NCBI GenBank assembly: GCA_910584785.1
Contig: CAJUDX010000095.1
Span: forward strand, 1 to 8,318
Source of the DNA: an uncultured Lachnospiraceae bacterium
GTDB lineage: Bacteria > Bacillota > Clostridia > Lachnospirales > Lachnospiraceae
Reading direction: 5' to 3'
Length of the DNA stretch: 8,318 bases
A program made the position numbers and the translations under genes. The notes below the pieces were generated by a model that was not told the origin of the DNA, searched no databases, and worked only from the letters and a program-made list of their open reading frames with translations. Below, piece by piece: positions 1-4,786 of this stretch. Position 1 is the first letter of the stretch, and every line of letters starts with the position of its first letter.

Positions 1-853
1 TATCAGCTGGTAATGTACTAAGGATTTCTCCTATTTGTACACGCTTAAAGAACATTCCCGCTGCTGGCTTAATCTTCCAATTACCGTGCAACAAACGTTC
101 TCTCTCTACAAGCGGCAGGTTCTCTAAGTTCGCCCGATAGGACGGATCTTTTTCCAACAATATCTTATTATCGTTCAGGGTACTTGCTATGAATGTAACA
201 CTCTTAATCTTTTCCTTTTCAATTCCCTGCTCCGTCAATCCTTTAGAAGAATCAGCCCATACAATTTCATCTTCTACACGTGCCATATATCGTATTTTAC
301 CGGAATGCTCTGGTATAGGGTATCCGCTGTCCGGATCAAGCCACCAGGAAATAAACTCTGCAACCCATGAATCCGCATCCGGATTGCACGTCGCTCTTAC
401 ATAAGGCTTAACTCCACAGGTTGAACGATTTCTTGAAAGCATATAAAAAAACTGACGCTCTGAAAAATGTGTCAGTTCATCAAAACCAATAAAAGCTATC
501 TGAGAACCCTGCCATTTCAGTACATCATCATTGCGGTAAAGATAATCAAAAAATACCGCACCTTTATTGTAAAAATCCCATCGAAATTTAGGGGTTCTAA
601 ACGATGCTGCACCAGATATGCCAGAATACATTTTCAAGCTTTCATCCCATAAGCCACCAGACGCTGTTATCTGATTATAATTCTTACGGAAAATTACTGC
701 CCTGTATCCCTGCGTAAATATATGTCGCAGAGGCTCCATAAGCAGCGCATAGGTCTTTCCTCCTCCGGCAGCACCGCCATAAATTGCAATATCCGCGTTT
801 GTTGCCAAAAATTTCTCTTGCGGACCTTTTTGTGGACGTATTTCCCTAACCAT
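1..853 (-). CDS. terL: Phage terminase large subunit (N-terminal ATPase part, runs off left edge)
   Basis: This is the motor subunit of the DNA-packaging complex: it hydrolyses ATP to pump phage DNA into the prohead and cuts the concatemer. About 284 codons are open with no stop before the window edge. The start is ATG at 851-853 (MVREIRPQKG), overlapping the end of the small subunit gene by 8 bases. A Walker A loop GGAAGGGKT lies at residues 26-34, a Walker B strand IAFIGFDE at about 119-126, and a coupling-type motif RATCNPD at about 153-159, in the order expected for terminase ATPases. The C-terminal nuclease domain is outside the window, so integrity cannot be judged. Position next to the small subunit confirms the call. 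The family identity is recognised from motifs; the exact terminase subfamily is not resolved. Confidence 0.95.
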   Translation of the reverse strand, partial: MVREIRPQKGPQEKFLATNADIAIYGGAAGGGKTYALLMEPLRHIFTQGYRAVIFRKNYNQITASGGLWDESLKMYSGISGAASFRTPKFRWDFYNKGAVFFDYLYRNDDVLKWQGSQIAFIGFDELTHFSERQFFYMLSRNRSTCGVKPYVRATCNPDADSWVAEFISWWLDPDSGYPIPEHSGKIRYMARVEDEIVWADSSKGLTEQGIEKEKIKSVTFIASTLNDNKILLEKDPSYRANLENLPLVERERLLHGNWKIKPAAGMFFKRVQIGEILSTLPAD

Positions 854-1331
854 CATCAACTTCCTTTTCAGGAATATAAATAGCTATCTTAACACCTTCA
901 TCTTCATCCTTCTGACCTATTTTAGTTCTCAAGACACCCATTCGCGTCCTTTGTTCTTCCTTATCTTCCTCAGTCTTAGTGGAATAGCCATGCTTACTCA
1001 TCCAAAGGCCCGCAAGCTGCGAAGGAATAACGCCCAATTCGAACTTTGCCCTGGCATCGACTTCACATTCTTCTTTCATGCGCGTAACGATGTCAGCAAA
1101 TCGTTCATCACTTGCATATCGCTCATAAAATGAAGCACGAGAAATCCCAGCAAACACACAAAATCCCTCGATTGTATAGGTTATGCTGCGTTTTAACTCC
1201 TTACTGACAAATTCAGAGTTCTTTGCACTGAAATCATGGGTAAGCACCATTCGGTTATCACAGTGCGCTTTGTATGCTTCCCATGCTGTTTCTAACGCCT
1301 TTACACTGCCAAATTTCCTTGGTCTGCCCAT
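846..1331 (-). CDS. terS: Phage terminase small subunit
   Basis: A 161-aa protein that should recognise the packaging site and recruit the large subunit. It begins MGRPRKFGS and has an N-terminal helical DNA-binding region in which residues about 50-85 (TIEGFCVFAGISRASFYERY) look like a helix-turn-helix. The stretch after it, about 85-125 (EECEVDARAKFELG... LAGLWMSKHGYSTK), is the pattern usual for small terminases that oligomerise through helices. The C-terminus is charged. The ATG at 1329-1331 follows a plausible ribosome site (AAAGGACGG), and the stop overlaps the terL start, indicating coupled translation. A minus-strand terminator lies just upstream, so readthrough or an unrecognised local promoter must feed it. 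Confidence is high from sequence style plus the terL neighbour. Confidence 0.9.
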   Translation of the reverse strand: MGRPRKFGSVKALETAWEAYKAHCDNRMVLTHDFSAKNSEFVSKELKRSITYTIEGFCVFAGISRASFYERYASDERFADIVTRMKEECEVDARAKFELGVIPSQLAGLWMSKHGYSTKTEEDKEEQRTRMGVLRTKIGQKDEDEGVKIAIYIPEKEVDDG

Positions 1332-1357
1332 GAAATCACCGTCCTTTCTTTAAATTG

Positions 1358-1394
1358 GGGCAAAAGAAAAGCACCTGCAATAAACAGGCACTTT
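1358..1394 (-). terminator. Rho-independent terminator, minus strand, between the moron unit and terS
   Basis: On the minus strand AAAGTGCCTG (1385-1394) pairs with CAGGTGCTTT (1368-1377) across a 7-base loop, and the stem runs into TTTTCTTTTG. The two non-Watson-Crick positions are G-U pairs in minus-strand RNA but A-C mismatches on the plus strand, so it works in the minus direction. It closes the transcription unit that starts near 2420. Confidence 0.65.
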
Positions 1395-1422
1395 CGAGGA
1401 ATATTAACAGTTTTTAATTTCT

Positions 1423-1555
1423 TTAAGCATCTATGTCTTTTATAGTAATCTTAGAATATGATTCTTTATCTTTTTCATCATTTTTTTCATGCTGTTTTTC
1501 CAATTAAAATATCACCCATCTCAACATAAGGATTTTGCTTTTTTTCTTTTTCCAT
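1423..1555 (-). pseudogene. Small lysine-rich ORF interrupted by a +1 frameshift
   Basis: A very strong ribosome site (GGAGG..GGAG) precedes ATG 1553-1555. The first frame gives only 22 residues (MEKEKKQNPYVEMGDILIGK then TA and a stop at 1487-1489). If the A5 run at 1495-1499 (T5 on the plus strand) were A4, the reading frame would continue for QHEKNDEKDKESYSKITI and end at the TAA at 1423-1425, giving a 43-aa hydrophilic protein. The good start and the protein-like downstream frame suggest a real small gene with a single-base insertion in a homopolymer, or a base-calling error. Function is not recognised. It is the last ORF of the AT-rich unit, just before the terminator at 1358-1394. An intact 22-aa peptide is the alternative reading. 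Confidence 0.45.
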
Positions 1556-1623
1556 TATCTCCTGCCTCCTCAAAAATACTGCATATATCTTAGTTTAAAA
1601 ATAAAAAATTATGGTGAATCTGA

Positions 1624-1770
1624 TTAGGATGTTGACTTATTTACCCTTTTATTATCCTCCTTTTTAAGATTCCCTCTGTATTTTCCTGGAGGAATCACGA
1701 TTTCACCTATGTATATAATTCTAGTAGCCACATCGTATACATCTTTCTTCATGCTGTTTCCCTGAACCAT
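1624..1770 (-). CDS. Small hypothetical protein, 48 aa
   Basis: ATG 1768-1770 is preceded by GAGGTGAGGT, a good ribosome site, and lies 12 bases after the stop of the proteasome-like gene, so the two are probably co-transcribed. The product begins MVQGNSMKKDVYDVATRIIY, continues with IGEIVIPPGKYRGNLKK, and ends in a basic, polar tail. An internal ATG at codon 7 has its own AGGGA site and could be the true start. No family is recognised. The central part looks like a short beta-rich segment with a PPGKY turn. No signal peptide or membrane segment is seen. Its gene order next to an Ntn-hydrolase-like gene is the only functional hint. Confidence 0.6.
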   Translation of the reverse strand: MVQGNSMKKDVYDVATRIIYIGEIVIPPGKYRGNLKKEDNKRVNKSTS

Positions 1771-1782
1771 ACCTCACCTCAT

Positions 1783-2394
1783 CTATTTTAATTTTTGTGT
1801 TATATATGGTCTATCACAACCTTCGTTTATAAAATAGGCAACTATATCATTATTAATTGATTCATCAAAGTCTATTCCCTTATCCACCATAACCTGGAAT
1901 GCATCTACTATCGCCATTACAATGTCTTCCTTATCCTCATTAATATTAAAATTCTCCAAATGTTTCTCTAAAAAGGATGATACCATTTTCATTCCTTTTT
2001 CTGCAACACTAATTCTTTTTTCATATTCTCCAGGCTTAATCAAATATCTTGTACACTGCATACGTCCTTCCACTGGCCCACATATTATTGCACATGTATC
2101 AAAATCTTCTGTTACTCCTTTATTTTTATACACATCAAAGTTCTTATCCAAAATATCTATCAACTGAACATAAGATAACTTATTTATTCGTTCTGTAGGA
2201 TTAATCTCATCATCTATTAGACCTCCAAAAAATTCTACTGCGGAGGTATTTCGCCCTGTAAAACCATACAAAAACTGATCTTTAACCATTTTCACTTTTT
2301 CAATACAACTTCTTTCTCCAGTATCAAGGCAAAACATAGTTTCTCCACAAAATACAGCAAAGCTCTTTCCAAAAACTACAGCAATAGCACTCAA
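1783..2394 (-). CDS. Proteasome/HslV-like Ntn-hydrolase family protein (probable moron gene)
   Basis: The protein follows the proteasome beta-subunit plan. It has two N-terminal strands (SAIAVVFGKSFAVFCGET), a basic strand and Gly turn (EKVKMVKDQFLYGFTG), helices to about residue 90, a strand and substrate-type loop (AIICGPVEGRMQ ... KPGEYEK), helices (AEKGMKMVSSFLEKH; EDIVMAIVDAFQVMVDKG) and a last strand NDIVAYFINEG. I place the start at TTG 2392-2394 because GGAGG sits 8 bases before it. The in-frame ATG at 2409 has no good ribosome site. With TTG, Ser follows the initiator Met; counting it as residue 1 puts Glu at 17 and Lys at 32, close to the Thr1/Asp-Glu17/Lys33 triad. The SGSG motif is missing, so activity is uncertain. 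It lies between a terminator with an overlapping promoter and a downstream terminator, and is AT-rich. The fold call is inference from pattern. Confidence 0.6.
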   Translation of the reverse strand: MSAIAVVFGKSFAVFCGETMFCLDTGERSCIEKVKMVKDQFLYGFTGRNTSAVEFFGGLIDDEINPTERINKLSYVQLIDILDKNFDVYKNKGVTEDFDTCAIICGPVEGRMQCTRYLIKPGEYEKRISVAEKGMKMVSSFLEKHLENFNINEDKEDIVMAIVDAFQVMVDKGIDFDESINNDIVAYFINEGCDRPYITQKLK

Positions 2395-2425
2395 TGTCTT
2401 TTCCTCCATCCAAACTTTTTCTTTA

Positions 2426-2454
2426 ATTTTACACCATCTAATGCAAAATGAAAA
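2426..2454 (-). promoter_or_regulatory. Sigma-A-type promoter for the proteasome-like moron unit
   Basis: On the minus strand TTTTCA (2449-2454) and TAAAAT (2426-2431) are separated by exactly 17 bases. The -35 box lies inside the U-tract of the preceding terminator, so transcription from upstream stops and restarts here. The predicted start is about 25 bases before the TTG start codon. The -35 sequence equals that of the hicAB promoter. Confidence 0.5.
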
Positions 2455-2475
2455 GACACCCTTTTTAAGGATGCC
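2447..2475 (-). terminator. Rho-independent terminator after the late-regulator/tRNA-like transcript
   Basis: Minus-strand GGCATCCTT (2467-2475), loop AAA, and AAGGGTGTC (2455-2463) form a 9-bp stem with two G-U pairs, followed by TTTTCATTTTG. It ends transcripts from the late regulator and the tRNA-like element and separates them from the moron unit. Confidence 0.65.
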
Positions 2476-2522
2476 TTCTTCACGCCTGAAATGTCTGGAT
2501 GGAGAGTCCGAAACCAGGCAAA

Positions 2523-2580
2523 TAGCGGAATCGGATTTGAACCAACATCCACCAACCTGATACTCTAATTGTATTATAAA
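2523..2580 (-). other. tRNA-like remnant: intact 3' half, degenerate or missing 5' half
   Basis: Read on the minus strand, 2552-2556 GTTGG could be the anticodon-stem 3' strand, 2547-2551 TGGAT the variable loop, and 2530-2546 a T-arm (GTTGG, loop TTCAAAT, CCGAT), followed by TCCGCTA (2523-2529) as an acceptor 3' strand. The 5' acceptor TAGCGGA and a pairing anticodon 5' strand are not found upstream. Only a D-arm-like stretch (AATTAGAGTATC) precedes it. A working tRNA is therefore unlikely. It may be a decayed phage tRNA, an old attachment or recombination scar, or part of another structured RNA ending at the terminator 2447-2475. Confidence 0.4.
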
Positions 2581-2608
2581 ACGAATTTTCCGAATAAAAC
2601 GAACTTTT

Positions 2609-3022
2609 TTATTTTATTTCATTACTTTTCAAATATTTGTCCCGAATCATTAATCGGGGGTAATCCTCATTCTGCGGAACTCCCATTTTTTTTGCAATCT
2701 TTTTCCAGCTTAACTTCTCTATATACCACATTATAAAGACCCAGCGCGTCTGTATATCTTCAATCGCTTCTATCCAATCCCTGACTTCTTTCTGCTCCTG
2801 CCTTTTTCTCATCAGGAGGTTGTGCTTACGGCAATACTTATCCCACTCAAAGCCGGAAACCCCCTGTGGAATCGGATATCCTGTTCGATAATCCAGGATT
2901 ATACTAATCCCCATACCTTTATCCGTTTCCTCCATCTCCCGAAGTTCTGCTTCCAGACAGATAATTTCCGCACTTAATTTATTGCGGAACCTGTCCAATC
3001 TGTCTTTAGTCATCCTCTGCAT
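2609..3022 (-). CDS. ArpU/RinA-like phage late transcription regulator (sigma-region-4-like HTH)
   Basis: A 137-aa protein with a basic, helical N-terminal half (MQRMTKDRLDRFRNKLSAEI) carrying Glu-rich coiled-coil-like segments. Near the C-terminus is a helix-turn-helix resembling sigma region 4: EDIQTRWVFIMWYIEKLSWK followed by KIAKKMGVPQ. Proteins of this type sit just before the terminase genes in many Firmicute phages and activate late gene transcription; that role here is inferred from the resemblance and position. ATG 3020-3022 is chosen because GGGAGGGGG lies at suitable distance. A GTG at 3028 is too close to that site, and an ATG at 3013 is an alternative. It probably shares a transcript with the tRNA-like element downstream. 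Confidence 0.7.
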   Translation of the reverse strand: MQRMTKDRLDRFRNKLSAEIICLEAELREMEETDKGMGISIILDYRTGYPIPQGVSGFEWDKYCRKHNLLMRKRQEQKEVRDWIEAIEDIQTRWVFIMWYIEKLSWKKIAKKMGVPQNEDYPRLMIRDKYLKSNEIK

Positions 3023-3139
3023 CGGCACCCCCCTCCCTTCTTAACAAACCTTTTACAATTCCTTTAGAAAACCAACACACTTTCGACACAATTTAACTGT
3101 ATCCTGTACTCATCAGCAAGGCGAACAGCCTTTTTACAT
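3006..3139 (-). pseudogene. Degraded small ORF upstream of the late regulator
   Basis: Two minus-strand frames each read like half of one protein. The first gives KKAVRLADEYRIQLNCVESV and then stops. The other gives CWFSKGIVKGLLRREGG plus an acidic tail, and ends at TAA 3006-3008, overlapping the late regulator. Adding back one GT unit to the GTGTGT repeat near 3081 would join them as ...CVESVCWFSKG.... The start is also unclear: ATG 3137-3139 is out of frame by one base and the best ribosome site (AAAGGAGG) lies 18 bases away. I read it as a small phage gene that has lost its frame. The second half alone could be translated from a GTG as a 27-aa peptide. No function is recognised. Confidence 0.35.
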
Positions 3140-3152
3140 AGATTTTTTTCTA

Positions 3153-3284
3153 CTACCTCCTTTCAGCAGCCACAGGGCTGCTTTTTTTAATAACCTGCGG
3201 CTGCTGAATTACTGACCGACCTACCCTGGTAACAATTCCATTCTTATTCGTTTCAACGGCAAATACTACGATTTGTTTGTACAT
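3153..3284 (-). CDS. Small hypothetical protein, 43 aa
   Basis: ATG 3282-3284 follows a strong ribosome site (GGAGAG, spacer ACG). The product starts MYKQIVVFAVETNKNGIVTR and ends in a basic VAAERR. A short beta-strand pattern (QIVVFAVET) is visible; no family is recognised. The gene precedes the degraded ORF and the late regulator in the same direction. Its last third is the complement of a perfect plus-strand terminator hairpin (3165-3188), so the C-terminal codons may be constrained by RNA structure rather than protein function. The first promoter-like sequence upstream belongs to the divergent hicAB unit, so how it is transcribed is unclear. Readthrough from the replication block is possible. 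Confidence 0.5.
   Translation of the reverse strand: MYKQIVVFAVETNKNGIVTRVGRSVIQQPQVIKKSSPVAAERR
3165..3188 (+). terminator. Perfect terminator hairpin facing the plus direction
   Basis: AGCAGCC (3165-3171), loop ACAG, GGCTGCT (3176-3182), followed immediately by a run of T to 3188. All seven pairs are Watson-Crick. No plus-strand gene precedes it, so it would only stop antisense transcripts entering from the left. It overlaps the 3' end of the 43-aa minus-strand ORF. Confidence 0.6.
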
Positions 3285-3341
3285 CGTCTCTCCTCTCTTA
3301 AATTTCACTTGGTTTACTATCTATGCGATTCTTTCCAACTA

Positions 3342-3370
3342 TTTTCACACGTATTATTACGTGCTATAAT
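3342..3370 (+). promoter_or_regulatory. hicAB promoter with a palindromic operator in the spacer
   Basis: TTTTCA (3342-3347) and a consensus TATAAT (3365-3370) are 17 bases apart. The spacer contains a perfect inverted repeat, CACGTA-TTAT-TACGTG (3348-3363). HicB antitoxins commonly repress their own operon through their C-terminal DNA-binding domain. A dyad between -35 and -10 is the expected type of site, so this is the likely HicB operator; the binding itself is inferred. Confidence 0.7.
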
Positions 3371-3397
3371 ATTCATAGGATAAGGAAAGAAGAAACC

Positions 3398-3492
3398 ATG
3401 AAACAGGTTGCCAAACCATAATTCCTTATCACAGCACAAGCCTTAAAAAAGGACTTGAGCAAGCTATAGTAAAACAGGCGGGACTCAAGTAG
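3398..3492 (+). pseudogene. hicA: hicA toxin remnant with internal deletion
   Basis: HicA is a small mRNA interferase (double-stranded-RNA-binding-like fold) of about 60 aa. Here the ATG at 3398-3400 keeps a good ribosome site (AAGGAAAG) but reads only MKQVAKP before TAA. In another frame, the end of a HicA protein is plain: PYHSTSLKKGLEQAIVKQAG then LK and TAG at 3490-3492. The MKQ start and the C-terminal third are thus retained while about half of the gene is missing, including the Gly-Ser-His region that carries the catalytic histidine. The toxin must be inactive. The remnant lies in the normal order directly before hicB, 25 bases upstream, behind the shared promoter. The identity as hicA comes from the C-terminal resemblance plus the hicB neighbour. 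Confidence 0.75.
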
Positions 3493-3517
3493 TTCCGCCC
3501 CAATATAGAGGCTTTCT

Positions 3518-3913
3518 ATGAACAAATTATTTTATCCTGCATTATTTCACAAAGCCGAAGAAGGCGGTTTCTGGATTTCTTTCCCGGATATCCCCGAATG
3601 CCTTACAAAAGGCGATGACATGACACAAGCTTATGAAATGGCTGTGGATGCACTGGGATTGGTCTTAGCTGACTATGAACGGGAGAAAAAACCTTTTCCC
3701 ACGGTTTCTGAACCAACAACAATTTGTGTCGAACCAGATTCTTTCCTTGTTGTCATCGAATTTGACATACTTGCTTACAAAAAACGTACAAATTCTCGTG
3801 CAGTAAAGAAAACTCTCAGTATTCCTGAGTGGCTGAACGAAGCAGCCATTGCCAAAGGAATAAACTTCTCTCAGGTTTTACAAGAAGCCCTTCTTACTAA
3901 GGTACAGCTTTAA
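3518..3913 (+). CDS. hicB: HicB family antitoxin
   Basis: A 131-aa protein. The N-terminal half has the partly degraded RNase-H-like HicB fold: YPALFHKAEEGGFWISFPDI, PECLTKGDD, then the helix AYEMAVDALGLVLADY. The linker PFPTVSEPTT leads to strands DSFLVVIEFDI. The C-terminal part (KKTLSIPEWLNEAAIAKGIN then FSQVLQEALL) looks like a ribbon-helix-helix DNA-binding domain used in autoregulation. Length is normal. ATG 3518-3520 follows AGAGG with a 6-base spacer. It normally neutralises HicA and represses the operon; with hicA deleted here it is an orphan antitoxin that may still act as a repressor at 3348-3363 or protect against related toxins. It is transcribed opposite to the phage genes and has its own terminator. 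Confidence 0.9.
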   Translation: MNKLFYPALFHKAEEGGFWISFPDIPECLTKGDDMTQAYEMAVDALGLVLADYEREKKPFPTVSEPTTICVEPDSFLVVIEFDILAYKKRTNSRAVKKTLSIPEWLNEAAIAKGINFSQVLQEALLTKVQL

Positions 3914-3921
3914 TCCTTATT

Positions 3922-3953
3922 GGGGCTATCCTTTGTGGTAGCCCCTTATCTTA
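3922..3953 (+). terminator. Rho-independent terminator after hicB
   Basis: GGGGCTA (3922-3928) and TAGCCCC (3939-3945) form a perfect 7-bp stem around a 10-base loop, followed by a broken U-tract (TTATCTTAT). It lies 8 bases past the hicB stop and shields the convergent DUF551-like gene. The minus direction lacks a U-tract. Confidence 0.7.
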
Positions 3954-3973
3954 TATCTTTGCTAAATTTCAGT

Positions 3974-4156
3974 TTAGATTACAAAACGCCAATGTGTTGG
4001 CGTATAGTACACATACATGCTTCCATCAGGAATAAACCATAATCTTCCTTTTCGGAATAATTTTTGCACATTCCTTCGACCTTTACCATCATCGATTTTG
4101 GTTTCAACAACCGTTTCCGCTGGTGGTAGTTGGTCTAACATTTTTATCCAATCCAT
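3974..4156 (-). CDS. DUF551-like small phage protein, 60 aa
   Basis: The sequence begins MDWIKMLDQLPPAETVVETK and ends SMYVYYTPTHWRFVI. A Trp-Ile start, a conserved LPP turn near residue 10, a middle beta hairpin (LWFIPDGS) and a final THW are the pattern of DUF551-type phage proteins, whose function is unknown. ATG 4154-4156 lies inside the methylase remnant, overlapping it by 13 bases in another frame. No strong ribosome site precedes the start, so translation may be coupled to the upstream frame or weak. The overlap looks like a junction produced by recombination rather than a designed overlap, because the methylase ends too early. It is the last gene of the early block before the convergent hicAB unit. 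Confidence 0.6.
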   Translation of the reverse strand: MDWIKMLDQLPPAETVVETKIDDGKGRRNVQKLFRKGRLWFIPDGSMYVYYTPTHWRFVI

Positions 4157-4786
4157 CTAAGCAAATCCACATGGGCAGCATTATCCATCTCACACTGATA
4201 CTGTTTGCCATGCCTGGTAGAAAGCACATAAGGTGGATCGGCATAGATAAGCACATTGGCATAATTAAAGCGTTGAATAAGGTCTACAGCTGGTTTATTC
4301 TCTATCTGTACGCCCCAGAGCCGCTCTGCCGCCTGCATTATCTTTCCTGGCAAGTGTGTCCAGTTTTGCGCTGCATAGGCTCGCTCCCGTCCCTGAACAT
4401 CATTTTTCCATCCAACTTTTTCTCCTGTCGTTCTGAATCCATATCCCATGTTTAATCGTATGTAGAAATTTACAGCCTTCTTAAAGCTATCTTCAGGCAC
4501 TGCAGCAAAAGTATCCTCATAGACCTGCCGGGCATATGGCGTCCAGTAAATTTCATGTGCCAAACGCTCTGGGTCTTTTTTAATCCACTCGAACAAGTTA
4601 ACCACATTACCATCCAAATCATTCACCGTTTCGATATTGCTTCGGGGTTTATTAAAAAGTATTGCGCCGCTACCAAAAAACGGCTCCAGATAGCTATGGT
4701 GTTTCGGAAAAAAAACTAACTATCCATTTTGCCAGGCTCCACTTACTTCCAGGGTACTTCATAATCGCCTTCACATTATTATCCAT
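4144..4786 (-). pseudogene. DNA adenine methylase (D12 class), frameshifted and C-terminally truncated
   Basis: The intact relatives methylate adenine N6 in double-stranded DNA. ATG 4784-4786 has a GGGAGG site and overlaps the previous gene by 8 bases. The frame reads MDNNVKAIMKYPGSKWSLAK and on to SFFSETP, then stops, because a T8 run (plus-strand A8, 4708-4715) is one base too long. With T7 the frame continues FFPKHHSYLEPFFGSGAILF (SAM-binding motif I) into NDLDGNVVNLFEWI, and reaches the catalytic motif IV ADPPY. It then ends at LLRWIG with TAA 4144-4146, before the usual later motifs (typically an SGY-type motif). The restored length would be 213 aa, shorter than the usual 260-290. A frame-restoring slip alone would therefore not give a full enzyme. 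Confidence 0.8.

Noticed and set aside
2573..2578. Minus-strand TATAAT considered as a promoter for the tRNA-like element
   Set aside because: No acceptable -35 box lies 16-18 bases upstream, and the bases fit the D-arm-like part of the remnant; transcription from the late-regulator gene is simpler.
2447..2580. T-box riboswitch in front of the proteasome-like gene
   Set aside because: No AGGGTGGNACCGCG antiterminator or specifier loop is seen, and the gene is not of a T-box-regulated type.
4123..4455. Plus-strand ORF across the methylase
   Set aside because: Antisense to a recognisable methylase frame with conserved motifs; it has no family pattern and no ribosome site.
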